Numbered from the stretch's first letter, positions 17,268-27,448 are shown. The stretch is DNA of 50,189 bases from Okeania sp. SIO2C9 (GCF_010672455.1 NZ_JAAHGO010000067.1:1-50189); one strand, 5' to 3'. Program-made: numbers and translations. Notes: a model not told the origin generated them from the letters alone.

Positions 17268-19283
17268 TTAACATCCCTCTATTTTGCCCTTAAGAAAATA
17301 AGTAGTCATACCTCCTTTTCCTTTGATTGATATCTTACCCCGCTCTTCAAATACAAATTTTTTCTGGAGTCGCTGATATACAACATTAGTAACTTGAATT
17401 TCACTAGCAATACCACTAGACTCCATCCTAGATGCAATATTTACAGTATCGCCCCACAAATCATAGATAAATTTAGTTTGACCAATAACTCCAGCAACCA
17501 CAGGCCCGACATGGATACCAATTCGCAGAGTCAAAGGTTTTTCTAGCCGATCGCATAGATCATCAAAACTAACCTGCATATCTAGTCCCATATTAGCGAT
17601 CGCCTCCAAATGCTTATCTAGCTGAATTAGCAAACCCCCAACTACCATATAAGCATCCCCAATAGTTTTGATTTTCTCTAAACGATGTTTTTTAGTTAGT
17701 CGGTCAAACTCAGAAAAAATCAAATTCAGAAAATTTACAAGTTCAACGGGAGAAACATTTGAGCAAAACTCAGTAAACCCCACCAAGTCAGCAAATAAAA
17801 CACTCACATCATCAAAACTATCAGCGATCGCCCTTTGCTCTTGTTGTAGACGTTGAGCAATTTTAGCTGGCAAAATATTTAGCAACAACTGTTCCATTTG
17901 TTCTTGCTGAAACTTCAAAGCTTCCTGCGCCATTTTCCGCTCAGTAATATCAGAAACAGTGCCCTCATAATACAACAGTTTCCCCTGAGAGTCATGTACA
18001 GCACGAGCATTTTCAGAAATCCAAATTGTCTGACCATCTTTGCGATATATTAAGGACTCAAAATTATATACAGCATTATCTACTCTAATTGCTGCTACAA
18101 ATTCTTGCCTACGGTTAGTCTTGACATATAACTGCCGAGAAACATCTTTAATATCTTTGAGTAACTCTTCTGGTGAATGATAACCATAAATTCTTGCTAG
18201 TGCCATATTTGCACTAATAAAACGTCCACTAGGAGTGGATTGAAAAATACCATCAACAGCATTTTCTACGATACCATGGTATCGTTGTTCTGCAATTCGG
18301 AGAGCTTCTTCTGCTTGCTTACGTTGGACTAAAGAGGCTAATTGGGTAGCTACTGCCTGAATTAATTTGATCGGATAAAGTGGGAAAGAAATAACTTTTT
18401 TTTTAAAGAAAATCAAGACTGCTAATGCCTGATTATCCGCAATAATTGGCACTCCAAAAGCTGCTTTTAATCCCATTTCTGCAGCTACTTTTGACTCAGT
18501 TGAAAAATCTTCTATCCACTGTGGTTTTTGGGATGCCCAAATCTTACCAGGCAAACTATTATTATAGCTAAAAGTTAGCTTTGAACTTTGAGTTCCAAAT
18601 TGGTATAAATTAGGATCTCTAGCATACCAAACTTGACTATATTCAAGTACATTAGTAACATTATTAGGAATCCATGCTTCACTAAAATCCCAATTAATTA
18701 GTTGGCAACAAGACTTAAGAATAATTCCTAACGCAGAATGAAAATCATCGGCATTATTGATAGATTGAGTTGTTTCTAATAAAAACCTAATTTCTATTTC
18801 TGCTCTTTCTTTTTCTGCTATTTCTGCTTGTAATTGTAGATTCTGGTCTGTCAATTCTTGGTTTTTTTCATGTAGTTGTGCTTGTAAGGAACTAATTGTT
18901 AATTGATTTTTAACTCGCGCTAAAACTTCTTCACTTTGAAAAGGTTTAGTAATATAATCAACGGCTCCTACTTCAAAAGCTTTAACTTTATCTAAAGTTT
19001 GATCTAAAGAACTAATAAAAATTACTGGAATATCATAAAGTTCATCTAAAGTTTTTAGTTGTTGACAAACTTCATAGCCATCCATTTCTGGCATCATTAT
19101 ATCTAGTAATATTAAATTAGGAGGATTAGCTCTAATTGTCTCTAGAGCAGTTTTGCCACTTAATTCTGCCTTAACTTTATAGCCGTTACGCTGGAGCAAG
19201 ATTGACAAAAGTCTTAAATTAATAGGCACATCATCAACTATAAGTATATAGTTTGATAAAACAGTATTTAAGTCTAGGGACAT
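17268..19283 (-). CDS. Response regulator with GAF, PAS and class III adenylate cyclase domains
   Basis: 671 residues. The receiver domain (1-125) has Asp17-Asp18, phosphoacceptor Asp61 (LILLDIMMPEMDG) and YITKPF. A short coiled coil leads to a GAF domain (about 165-325, DFSEAWIPNNVTNVLEYSQV), a PAS domain (about 340-460, NAVDGIFQSTPSGRFISANM) and a cyclase domain (about 485-665). The cyclase has the metal aspartates in FADLVGFTEF and IGDAYMVVGG, the purine-selecting Lys of EKIKTIGD and the LWGDTVNIASRME segment, so cAMP is the likely product, with cGMP less likely. Similar multidomain cyclases in cyanobacteria (CyaC type) affect motility and respiration. It shares its receiver-GAF input with the next minus-strand gene (21161-22675). 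Confidence 0.9.
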   Translation of the reverse strand: MSLDLNTVLSNYILIVDDVPINLRLLSILLQRNGYKVKAELSGKTALETIRANPPNLILLDIMMPEMDGYEVCQQLKTLDELYDIPVIFISSLDQTLDKVKAFEVGAVDYITKPFQSEEVLARVKNQLTISSLQAQLHEKNQELTDQNLQLQAEIAEKERAEIEIRFLLETTQSINNADDFHSALGIILKSCCQLINWDFSEAWIPNNVTNVLEYSQVWYARDPNLYQFGTQSSKLTFSYNNSLPGKIWASQKPQWIEDFSTESKVAAEMGLKAAFGVPIIADNQALAVLIFFKKKVISFPLYPIKLIQAVATQLASLVQRKQAEEALRIAEQRYHGIVENAVDGIFQSTPSGRFISANMALARIYGYHSPEELLKDIKDVSRQLYVKTNRRQEFVAAIRVDNAVYNFESLIYRKDGQTIWISENARAVHDSQGKLLYYEGTVSDITERKMAQEALKFQQEQMEQLLLNILPAKIAQRLQQEQRAIADSFDDVSVLFADLVGFTEFCSNVSPVELVNFLNLIFSEFDRLTKKHRLEKIKTIGDAYMVVGGLLIQLDKHLEAIANMGLDMQVSFDDLCDRLEKPLTLRIGIHVGPVVAGVIGQTKFIYDLWGDTVNIASRMESSGIASEIQVTNVVYQRLQKKFVFEERGKISIKGKGGMTTYFLKGKIEGC

Positions 19284-20156
19284 ACTTTCTATAAGTAATA
19301 TATAAGTAATAATTTAATTAAAACTTAGTATAACAGCTCTATTGAAATTTTATAATTTGTAATATCATATTTGGATAATTGCCGACCGATGAAATTATCG
19401 CTATCGGTAGCACTAAAAAAACACGCTCATATATATTCTCTCTATCTCCCAATCTCTAAAAATTATTTAATTTGAAATAAAAAAATAATGCTACGGTTAT
19501 TGATGATTTTAGTTATTAAGTAATCAGTATAATACCAATTTGATCAACATTTGTTACAAATAGTAGAAGTCAAAAAGAAGGAAGAAGCAAAAAGGAAGAA
19601 GGAAAAATGTCAAAAAAAAAGGGAAAACAATAGATATAACCATCTTAAATCAACTGGATAAGTCATTCTTAAGCATATCCAGTCGAGATGCACTTTTTAT
19701 AGAATTCTTTTTTCAAACTGGTATAATTCAGTAATATTTTAAATAATGATCGCTATGAAGTCTAGATATATTACTACTGACATTATACAAATAGTATAGT
19801 AGTTAAATTAACGACTTTTAAAGTTATAATTAATAATATTATATTAATTCCTCAAAATAATTCTATAGTGATTGAACACTTCAGTTATTAAGTAATAAAT
19901 CAAGCCCGCGCGCCCCTCCCTAGAGGGGAAGTGTGGGGAGTGTGGGAAGTGTGGGGAGTGTGGGAAGTGTAGGTAGGTATCCACCTGCGCGCCCCTCCCT
20001 GGAGGGGAATGTAGGGTTAGGGGGAGAAAAAGACACCTAGAAACAAAAATCAGAGTGCACAGTTTTAGGTGTGCCACTCCAGTAGCACAATTAAATGTAT
20101 TTCTAACTTAATATTCTGTGAACACAAAGAATTAGCCCTGCCATTAGGGGGAGTGG
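19284..20156. other. Intergenic stretch with AT-rich DNA and microsatellite
   Basis: No gene is supported. The AAACACGCTCATATATATTC block at 19420 recurs near 28850. AGTTATTAAGTAAT is present at 19512 and 19880. A GC-rich microsatellite (GAAGTGTGGGGAGTGTGGG) lies at 19928-19970. The first 200 bp must contain the promoter of the minus-strand cyclase gene, but I cannot pick boxes with confidence. Confidence 0.45.
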
Positions 20157-20285
20157 GTAGGGACGTTGTATGCAAAGTTCCTATAGAGAAGTAAACATAA
20201 GAATAATTAAGAGCTGATTTATAAAGTAAATATTAAGAGGCTGAATTTCTGGCAATACAAGGGTTTTGGGAGTTATAGTCCAATA

Positions 20286-20415
20286 ATATCATGTCCGGTA
20301 GCATCGGTCTTGTATAGTAAATAGGCAACAGCTCCGGAAGGCAAGAAAAAAACTTAAATTTCCTGCAAATATCCACGCCAACTTTTACACAAACGATTGC
20401 CTTCGGACATGATAT
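20286..20415 (+). mobile_element. MITE, ATATCATGTCCGG family, one internal unit
   Basis: 130 bp between ATATCATGTCCGG and CGGACATGATAT. About 90% identical by eye to the inverse of 17082-17252, sharing AACTTAAATT, ATATCCACGC and TTTTACACAAACGATTGCC, but with a single AGGCAACAGCTCCGGA unit. Confidence 0.75.
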
Positions 20416-20496
20416 AATGCCTAAATTCCTGAGAGTTAGATGAAATAAGGGTTTTAGCTAAGTTTACAAATCAGCTCTAACATTAACTTGCTAATT

Positions 20497-20744
20497 AGGG
20501 TTTGCGTATGGAAAGTCTTTTTGCTGAGGTAGGAGACAGGAGACAGGAGACAGGAAACAGAAGAAATGGCTTGGGAGCGAGGAGGTAGGAGCTAAGTTTT
20601 GTCAATTTGGGATTTTTCTACCATAGTCAGCCGAAAATACTAGCATGCATGAGCTTTTTGCACCGAAAAGCTGGCACCCCCTTGAACCCCAAAAAGGCTT
20701 TAGCCTTTATTTATCAATACTTTAAGAATTAATCAGCAAGCCCT
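20497..20744. mobile_element. MITE, AGGG(T/C)TTGC ends, AATT target duplication
   Basis: 248 bp from AGGGTTTGCGTATGGAAAGT to GCAAGCCCT, with AATT on both sides. The inverse copy is at 29241-29484 (flanked by ATTT), and a truncated one ends at 49184. The interior has GGAGACA heptamers, CCGAAAATACTAGC and TTTTTGCACCGAAAAGCT. No coding potential. Confidence 0.7.
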
Positions 20745-20790
20745 AATTATTAGTAAAAAGGTGATAAAGTCAGTGTTAATTACTTAATAA

Positions 20791-20882
20791 CAGGACTTAC
20801 GCAAAGCCACTATATATAGTAAATTAAAACTATAGCACTATGGTATATATAGTGTTTTTACCATGAAAATGCGTAAGTCCTG
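20791..20882. mobile_element. MITE, CAGGACTTACGC ends, 5-bp target duplication AATAA
   Basis: 92 bp with inverted ends CAGGACTTACGC and GCGTAAGTCCTG. AATAA is present directly on both sides (20786-20790, 20883-20887). Removing the element and one AATAA restores TTACTTAATAACTGAAATG, matching the uninterrupted TTACTTAATCATTGAAATG at 34833. The sister copy is at 43492-43584. Confidence 0.85.
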
Positions 20883-20940
20883 AATAACTGAAATGTTACC
20901 TAAGTATAGCATTAATGCATGAGAATGGGTATTATTCGTT

Positions 20941-21060
20941 ATTGACATACTCCCTCACACCGAGTGCACTACCAGGTACATTTGTCAGCTTGCGAATGCA
21001 CCCATAGGTAGCGCTTCGTTCCGACCTTTGTAGCACCCCGCAGGGTAACACCGCCACTCC
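20941..21060 (-). mobile_element. IS605-type right-end stub
   Basis: On the minus strand the segment ends GTGTGAGGGAGTATGTCAA, near the family terminus GGGGAGGATGTCAA. It is preceded by GC-rich hairpin-forming sequence (TACCCTGCGGGGTGC). No tnpB frame remains. It lies 100 bp downstream of the diguanylate cyclase stop. Confidence 0.4.
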
Positions 21061-21160
21061 TTGCTCTCAAAAAGATGTAGCAAAAATGGGTGATATTTGG
21101 TATTAATTTTATTTTGATCACTTTATTTGCAGTTTTTATTTATAGATTGAATAAATAGCT

Positions 21161-22675
21161 TTATCTGCTAACAGTACAGTTTCGTTGTTGATTTTTTGCC
21201 TGATAAAGTGCTTGGTCTGCAAGATAAATTAACTCTGCAGGTAACTGATTTTCTTGAGGAATCATGCTTGAAATACCAAGACTAATCGTAACATATTCAT
21301 TGATTTCAGATTTAGCATGAATAATTTGAAGATTTTGCACTTCTAAACGGATAGTTTCAGCAATTATAAAAGCATTTTTAGCATCAGTATTAGGAAGAAT
21401 TATTGCAAATTCTTCTCCTCCATAACGAGCCACTAAATTACCAGGGCAATCGACCATTTTCTGAATAGTTTTGGCAATTTTTTTTAGGCAATCATCTCCT
21501 GCTTGATGCCCATAATTATCATTGTATAATTTGAAATAATCTACATCACAAATAATTAGAGAAAAAGGCAGACTCTCTTGTTTCATTCTCTGCCATTCTT
21601 GGTCGAAATATTCATCAAAATGACGACGATTAGCTACTTGAGTCAAACCATCTAAAGTAGCGAGTAGATGCAATCTTTGATTAGCTAATTTCAGAGTATA
21701 TTCTGCTTTTCTACTTTGAATCATTACTCCTAAATGATTAGCTACTGCTTTAACTAAATCAATTAATTGTTGATTTTTTGGGGTAACTTCTTTCTTGAAT
21801 AACACCAAAATTCCTAATACCCGGTCGCTCCATAAAATCGGTACAGCAAAACAAGATTTTAATCCGATTTGAACAGCCATATCATAACGTTGAAAAAGAT
21901 CAGGTGATATCTGAGAAATATCTTCTATCCATTCTGAATTTTGAGATTGCCAAACTCTACCAGGCAAGCTTTTATGATCGGTAAAAGTTAATTTTTTACT
22001 ATAATCTCGGAATTCATACAAACCTTTTTCATTAGCATAACAAGCTTGACTATATACAATTTTAGAACTATCAGAATTAAGCAGCCAAGCTTCACCAAAA
22101 TCCCATCTAATATTTGAACAAATATGATTTAGCGTAACTTCCAGTGCTGAATTAACATCTGAAGTAGCACTAATTGCCTGAGTAGTTAATAACAAAAAAC
22201 GAATTTGTTCTTCAGTACGTTGACGCTCAATAATTTCTTGTTCCAGCTTAGAGTTTCTCTCTTTCAATTCTATTTGTAGTTTATAAGTAGATAGTTGATT
22301 TTCAACTCGTGCTAATACTTCTCTTAGTTGAAATGGCTTAGTAATATAATCTTTGCCCCCTACTTCAAATGCTCTGATTTTATCTACTTCTTGACTATAA
22401 GAACTAATGAAAATTACTGGTATTTCTTTAGTTTTTTCCAAAGTTTTTAATCTTTGGCATACTTCATAGCCATCTATATCCGGTAAATTAATATCAAGTA
22501 ATATTAAATCTGGCTGAGAAATCTGTGCCCCATTAATTGCAATTCTACCATTAATAGCTTTTCTCACATAATATCCATGATGTTCAAGCATACTTGCTAA
22601 TAATCGCAAATTTTCCGGTGCATCATCAACTACTAGAATGTTTCCTGGTAAATCTTGAGATTTTTTTTTGTTCAT
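21161..22675 (-). CDS. Response regulator with GAF and GGDEF (diguanylate cyclase) domains
   Basis: 504 residues. The receiver (10-130) has Asp17-Asp18, phosphoacceptor Asp61 (LILLDINLPDIDG) and YITKPF. A coiled-coil link leads to a GAF domain (about 175-335, DFGEAWLLNSDSSKIVYSQA) very like that of the adenylate cyclase at 17268. The GGDEF domain (about 345-500) has the active motif RYGGEEFAII near 415-421 and the DVDYFK metal site, so c-di-GMP synthesis is expected. The four residues at the usual inhibitory RxxD position read CPGN, so product inhibition is probably absent. The ATG follows directly on the TAA of the upstream kinase gene, indicating translational coupling. It likely acts as the output partner of that kinase. 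Confidence 0.92.
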   Translation of the reverse strand: MNKKKSQDLPGNILVVDDAPENLRLLASMLEHHGYYVRKAINGRIAINGAQISQPDLILLDINLPDIDGYEVCQRLKTLEKTKEIPVIFISSYSQEVDKIRAFEVGGKDYITKPFQLREVLARVENQLSTYKLQIELKERNSKLEQEIIERQRTEEQIRFLLLTTQAISATSDVNSALEVTLNHICSNIRWDFGEAWLLNSDSSKIVYSQACYANEKGLYEFRDYSKKLTFTDHKSLPGRVWQSQNSEWIEDISQISPDLFQRYDMAVQIGLKSCFAVPILWSDRVLGILVLFKKEVTPKNQQLIDLVKAVANHLGVMIQSRKAEYTLKLANQRLHLLATLDGLTQVANRRHFDEYFDQEWQRMKQESLPFSLIICDVDYFKLYNDNYGHQAGDDCLKKIAKTIQKMVDCPGNLVARYGGEEFAIILPNTDAKNAFIIAETIRLEVQNLQIIHAKSEINEYVTISLGISSMIPQENQLPAELIYLADQALYQAKNQQRNCTVSR

Positions 22676-25600
22676 TTATTCCTCACTTTCTATTAATTCA
22701 AGAATGATATCCAAACGAAAATTTTCTACTAAATTTGTCAAACAATTAATCAAGTCAATTTCTGTTTCAGGAATGTGCTGCATTAGCTCACCGATCATTT
22801 GATCGTTAACAGATAATGCAGCAAAATGTAATTGCTCCAACCATTCAGGAGGCATAATGCTTAAATCTTCTTTTGTAAGTTTTATTTGAGGTTTGATAGC
22901 AGTAGAATTTGATATCATTTCTTGATACAGATAACGTACTCCCAAATAACTTGCCAACTTTTCTAACAATACATCTTCTGAAAAAGGTTTAGCAATAAAA
23001 TCATCACAACCTGCTGCCAAAATAGCATCACGATCTTCATCAAAAGCATTAGCAGTTAAAGCAATAACCGTAGTTGCTTGACCAAGAGATGTTTGCTTAA
23101 TAATTTTAGTTGCTTCATAACCATTCATAACTGGCATAATAATATCCATAAGAATTAAATTAGGTTGCCAAGTTTGCCAAATAGATATAGCTTGTTTGCC
23201 ATTCTCAGCATTCTTAATTTGAAACCCTAAAGGCTGAAGTAACTGAATTAGTAACTGACTGTTTTCTGGCACATCTTCCACTACTAAAATTCGATAAGCA
23301 GGTTGATCAGGTTCTAAACCGATAATTTTATGTCGAGCGGATAATATTGTTGTTTTGGCTATTTCTATAACTTCGGCAACAATATCAAAACTAAAACTTG
23401 TACCTTTTCCTACTTGACTACTAACAGATATATCTCCTCCCATTAAATGAACAAATTTCCGACTAATAGGTAAACCTAAACCAGTTCCTTCTATTGATTT
23501 TCGACCAGTTTTTGTTTGTACAAAAGGCTCAAATAAATTATTTATTTCTGATGTTTCAATCCCTGGGCCAGTATCTGTAATCGTAAATTTTATCTTCCCT
23601 ATTTTGTGATGATTAAATACTGACAATATGACTTGTCCTTCCGATGTAAACTTGACTGCGTTACCTAAAATATTAATCAGAACCTGACGCAATTTCCCTT
23701 CATCAGTTTTAATTATCTTAGGTAAATCATCGGCTACTTCAAAGATTAGATCTAAGCCTTTTTTACTAGCTTTTAGCATCATCATATCTTTTATAGATTG
23801 AAGCAGTTCATCTAAATCAAAGCAACTTTCTTTTAATGTAACTCTACCTGCTTCAATTTTCGACATAGATAAAATATCATTAATTAAATTCAGTAAATGG
23901 TCTCCACTGCGATTAATAATGTTTAACTGATCAATCTGTTCCTCATTTAAAGATTCATCCCGCACTAACAATTGGCTGAAACCCAAAATGGCATTTAAAG
24001 GAGTACGCAATTCGTGAGTCATAGAAGCAAGAAAATTACTCTTAGCATGGTTAGCAGCTTCCGCAGTTTCTTTAGCATTTTTGAGTTCAACTTCTCCTTG
24101 TAAACGTTCTAATTCTGCTCCCACCCGTGCAGCAAAAATTTTCAAAATTAACTCATCAGAAGAATTAATCTCCATTGGTGCAGCATCCATAACTATTAAC
24201 AAACCAATAATTTTGTCTTGGGAATTATATAGAGGAATACCCCAATAACTTTCTACATCTAACTCAATTAACCAGAAATCTTGGGGAAAAAGTTGTTGTA
24301 AAGAATGTGGATAATAACAAATTTTCCCCTCTAATACTTTCTCACAAGGAGCACCTATTATATTATAACTGATGTCTTTTCTCACTTGATTGCCACTCCA
24401 AAATGCCCTGACATAGAGTTTTTTTTCTACTTCCTCTAATTCATTAATGCAAGCATAATCAAGTTGTAGCACTTGAGCCAAACTCCGAACACAAGCACCG
24501 AAAAAATCATCTCCTGTATAAGAAGCAGTCCCTTCAACAATCAAACGTAAAGCTTCTTCCCGTTCCCTTTTCTCTGTGATATCAATACCAAAAGATTGAA
24601 TTTCAATTAAATGTCGGTCTCGATCTATTATTGGTTGATTTGTCCAACTAACCCAGCGCCTTTCCCCAGAAGCAGAAATAACTTGATATTCTGAAGTCGT
24701 TGGAGATAATTTTTTCTGAATTGCTTGAATATTTTCCTGTACTTGCTCTTGAGTTATTCCATCTGGCATTAGTTGTAAAAAGTTACTGCCTAATAATTCA
24801 GTTGCAGACTTGCCAAAAAATTGACAGTAGTATTGGTTAACGAATGTGAGTGCACCATTTGGCTGCCATCTACAAACCAGTACACTGTCCTGTGACTCTA
24901 CCAGTTCCCGATAACGAATTTCACTTTCTCTTAAAGCTTCTTCTATCTGCTTGCGGTCATTGATATCCTGCAGAGATCCTACCATCCTAACTGGTGTTCC
25001 ATCTTTTTCCCAAAGAGCTTGGCCTCTGGCTAAAATCCACTTATAATTCCCATCTTTGCAAAGTATGCGATGCTCGACAACAAAACTGCTAGTCTCTTGC
25101 TTGAGGTGACTTTGCATCAGTTCCATCACCATTTCAAGGTCATCTGGATGTATGCGACTATACCATTCATCAGAATGGGGTTGAATTTCATGGTCTTCAT
25201 AGCCCCATATTGCTTTTAGTCGAGGTGACATAAAGGCTTCATTGGTTGTAATATTCCAGTCGTAAATCCCTTCATTATTGCCTTTTAACACTAACTGCCA
25301 ACGTTCTTCACTTTTTTTGAGTGAATCTTCTACCTGTCTGCGAATTTGAATTTCTTGCTCTAATAGTTCATTTTGTGCGGATAATTCTTGTCGTTGTTGT
25401 TTTTCTTGTGCTAAAAGATTTACTTGAGCGATCGCAATACCTACTTGAGCTGCCACTGCTTCTAACAATTCTATTTCTTCTGCTTTCCAATGGCGAGTAT
25501 AACTACATTGGTGTACGCCGATCGCCCCATTAGTTTTTCCTTGATAAGAAGTTCTAATTGCCATCATTGACCTGAGCTTGAATTGCTTACATAGAGGTAA

Positions 25601-27448
25601 ACATTCTTGCAGCAGAGGTTCAACATAGACATCATCAGTAGCAATTGCTAAGTCTTGGGACAACATTAACTCAGCATGAAAATTACCTAATATGGGAATT
25701 TCTATATTGGAGGGTAACTCTAGACCGTAGCTCTGATACTGAGCAACTATTGGAATTCGTGGTAAAGGAAATTCTAAATAAGTATGAATCAAGCAGCGGT
25801 CTGGATGTAAAACTCTGGCTATTTGATTTGCTGCAGTTTGGTATACTTGTTCTGGTTCTAGGCAAGAGCGAATTTGATGAGTAATTTCTCTGAGTACTAA
25901 TGCTCTTTGTATTTGTCTCTCTAGAGAGCATTTTGCTGTGGATAGTTCTATTTCTGCCTCTTTACGTTCTGTAATATCAATTCCAGCACTAATGTAACCT
26001 GCAAAAGTACCATTAGGAGTAAATCTTGGTTTAGCTGTATCTACTACCCATCGATACTTGCCATCAAACCGACGCAGACGATATTCCATCTGAAAGGCAG
26101 CAAAAGTTTTGTGACTGTGTGTATACATTAACCGACAGTGTTCTCTATAGTCTGGATGAACCAATTTTAACCATTCATTTGTTATAGCATCAGATAACTT
26201 GTCTCCGGTAAATTCTAACCATGTTTGATTAAAAAATGTGCTGTTACCATTGGTGTCTGCCACACGGATCATTACGGCGATACCATCTGCCATTGAGCGA
26301 AAACGAGCTTCACTTTCCTGCATTGCCTGTTGTGCAATTATACGCTTGGTAACATCTACCTGGACTCCTACATAATGAGTTAAAGTTCCAAAGTCATCAT
26401 ATACTGGAGAAATTGTTACTTCATTCCAGAATTTGCTACCATCTTTGCGGGTATTTTGCAACACTACCGAACATTTTTTTTCAGCGGCGATCGCCTGTTT
26501 CAATTCTTGAATTTCTGGTTGATTTGTATCAGTACCTTGTAAAAAACGACAATTTCTACCAATAACTTCAGAAATTGAGTAACCTGTAGTTTTTTCAAAA
26601 CCTGAATTAGCATATATTACTGGGTGTTCGTCTATACTTAAATCGCTAATTACAATTCCTTGAGGAGCTGTAAATATTGCTCTTTCTAATAGTTTTAAAC
26701 GTTCTTGTTCACGACGACGTTCTGTAACATTTTTAAGGGTTAAAAGATAAGCTGTTTCATTTTCCCAAATAATTTCTCCTATATGTGTTTCTATAAATAA
26801 AACTTTTCCCGATTTCTGTCGAATATATATTTCTGTTTCATTACCATTTACAAGAGGCAAACCTATTTCTTCGCCGATTAACTCTGAGGCTGATTTTTCC
26901 CATAATAATTCTGTTGATTTGTTAACAAAAACTATTTTACCTTCTTTGTTGATAATCATCAAACCTTCTGATATATTAGTGATAATTGCTGATAAATTAT
27001 CTTCAGTTTTTCGTTTGATTTCTATTTCCTTTTCTAGTTGCTTATTTTTTTCTTCTAATTGATGTAGTTTTTTTATTTCCAGTTGAGCTTTTATTCTTGC
27101 TAATACTTCTTCACTCTGAACAGGCTTACTAATATAATCTATTCCTCCAGCTTTAAATCCTTTTACTCTTTCCGTAACATCAGATAAAGCACTCAGAAAA
27201 ATTACTGGTATATTCTGAGTATTAGGATTTGCTTTAAGTTGTTTACAGACTTGATAGCCATCCATTTCTGGCATTTTTACATCCATTAAAATTAAATCTG
27301 TCTTACTCTCCATTACATATTTTAATGCTAATTTACCAGAATTAGCTTGTTTTATTTTATACCCTTTTAAGCCGATCATCTCAGATAGAAAAGATAAAAT
27401 ATGGGGATGATCATCTACTATGAGAATTGTAATTTGATCGTTATTCAT
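22676..27448 (-). CDS. Hybrid sensor histidine kinase (REC-multi PAS-GAF-HisKA-HATPase-REC)
   Basis: 1590 residues with no membrane segment seen, so probably cytosolic. Order: receiver (1-125; LILMDVKMPEMDG), PAS (about 155-250), LOV-like PAS/PAC (about 255-375, with GRNCRFLQGTDTNQPE), PAS (about 380-500), GAF (about 520-680, ending GVHQCSYTRHWKAEEIELLE), two more PAS/PAC (about 710-970), a second GAF (about 980-1120), HisKA with the phosphoacceptor His in ASMTHELRTPLNAIL (near 1145), HATPase (N box LINILGNAVKFTSEG; G boxes DTGPGIE, GTGLGLPIS), a C-terminal receiver (LILMDIIMPVMNG) and a short tail. GRNCRFLQG carries the flavin-binding cysteine motif of LOV domains, so blue-light sensing is possible. 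Its stop abuts the start of the diguanylate cyclase gene. Confidence 0.92.
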   Translation of the reverse strand: MNNDQITILIVDDHPHILSFLSEMIGLKGYKIKQANSGKLALKYVMESKTDLILMDVKMPEMDGYQVCKQLKANPNTQNIPVIFLSALSDVTERVKGFKAGGIDYISKPVQSEEVLARIKAQLEIKKLHQLEEKNKQLEKEIEIKRKTEDNLSAIITNISEGLMIINKEGKIVFVNKSTELLWEKSASELIGEEIGLPLVNGNETEIYIRQKSGKVLFIETHIGEIIWENETAYLLTLKNVTERRREQERLKLLERAIFTAPQGIVISDLSIDEHPVIYANSGFEKTTGYSISEVIGRNCRFLQGTDTNQPEIQELKQAIAAEKKCSVVLQNTRKDGSKFWNEVTISPVYDDFGTLTHYVGVQVDVTKRIIAQQAMQESEARFRSMADGIAVMIRVADTNGNSTFFNQTWLEFTGDKLSDAITNEWLKLVHPDYREHCRLMYTHSHKTFAAFQMEYRLRRFDGKYRWVVDTAKPRFTPNGTFAGYISAGIDITERKEAEIELSTAKCSLERQIQRALVLREITHQIRSCLEPEQVYQTAANQIARVLHPDRCLIHTYLEFPLPRIPIVAQYQSYGLELPSNIEIPILGNFHAELMLSQDLAIATDDVYVEPLLQECLPLCKQFKLRSMMAIRTSYQGKTNGAIGVHQCSYTRHWKAEEIELLEAVAAQVGIAIAQVNLLAQEKQQRQELSAQNELLEQEIQIRRQVEDSLKKSEERWQLVLKGNNEGIYDWNITTNEAFMSPRLKAIWGYEDHEIQPHSDEWYSRIHPDDLEMVMELMQSHLKQETSSFVVEHRILCKDGNYKWILARGQALWEKDGTPVRMVGSLQDINDRKQIEEALRESEIRYRELVESQDSVLVCRWQPNGALTFVNQYYCQFFGKSATELLGSNFLQLMPDGITQEQVQENIQAIQKKLSPTTSEYQVISASGERRWVSWTNQPIIDRDRHLIEIQSFGIDITEKREREEALRLIVEGTASYTGDDFFGACVRSLAQVLQLDYACINELEEVEKKLYVRAFWSGNQVRKDISYNIIGAPCEKVLEGKICYYPHSLQQLFPQDFWLIELDVESYWGIPLYNSQDKIIGLLIVMDAAPMEINSSDELILKIFAARVGAELERLQGEVELKNAKETAEAANHAKSNFLASMTHELRTPLNAILGFSQLLVRDESLNEEQIDQLNIINRSGDHLLNLINDILSMSKIEAGRVTLKESCFDLDELLQSIKDMMMLKASKKGLDLIFEVADDLPKIIKTDEGKLRQVLINILGNAVKFTSEGQVILSVFNHHKIGKIKFTITDTGPGIETSEINNLFEPFVQTKTGRKSIEGTGLGLPISRKFVHLMGGDISVSSQVGKGTSFSFDIVAEVIEIAKTTILSARHKIIGLEPDQPAYRILVVEDVPENSQLLIQLLQPLGFQIKNAENGKQAISIWQTWQPNLILMDIIMPVMNGYEATKIIKQTSLGQATTVIALTANAFDEDRDAILAAGCDDFIAKPFSEDVLLEKLASYLGVRYLYQEMISNSTAIKPQIKLTKEDLSIMPPEWLEQLHFAALSVNDQMIGELMQHIPETEIDLINCLTNLVENFRLDIILELIESEE

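Larger units (their letters stand above)
20157..20900. repeat. Ancestral repeat block split by three MITEs
   Basis: The block at 34720-34856 (palindrome GTAGGGACGTTGCA..., then GAAGTAAACATAATAATAAT, CTAATTATCAAAAAGGTGAT, GTTAATTACTTAAT and TGAAATGCTAC) is found here in the same order but interrupted. 20157-20213 holds the decayed palindrome and GAAGTAAACATAAGAATAAT. 20745-20790 holds CTAATTATTAGTAAAAAGGT and TTAATTACTTAATAA. 20883-20900 holds CTGAAATGTTACC. MITEs at 20286-20415, 20497-20744 and 20791-20882 lie in the gaps. Confidence 0.65.
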
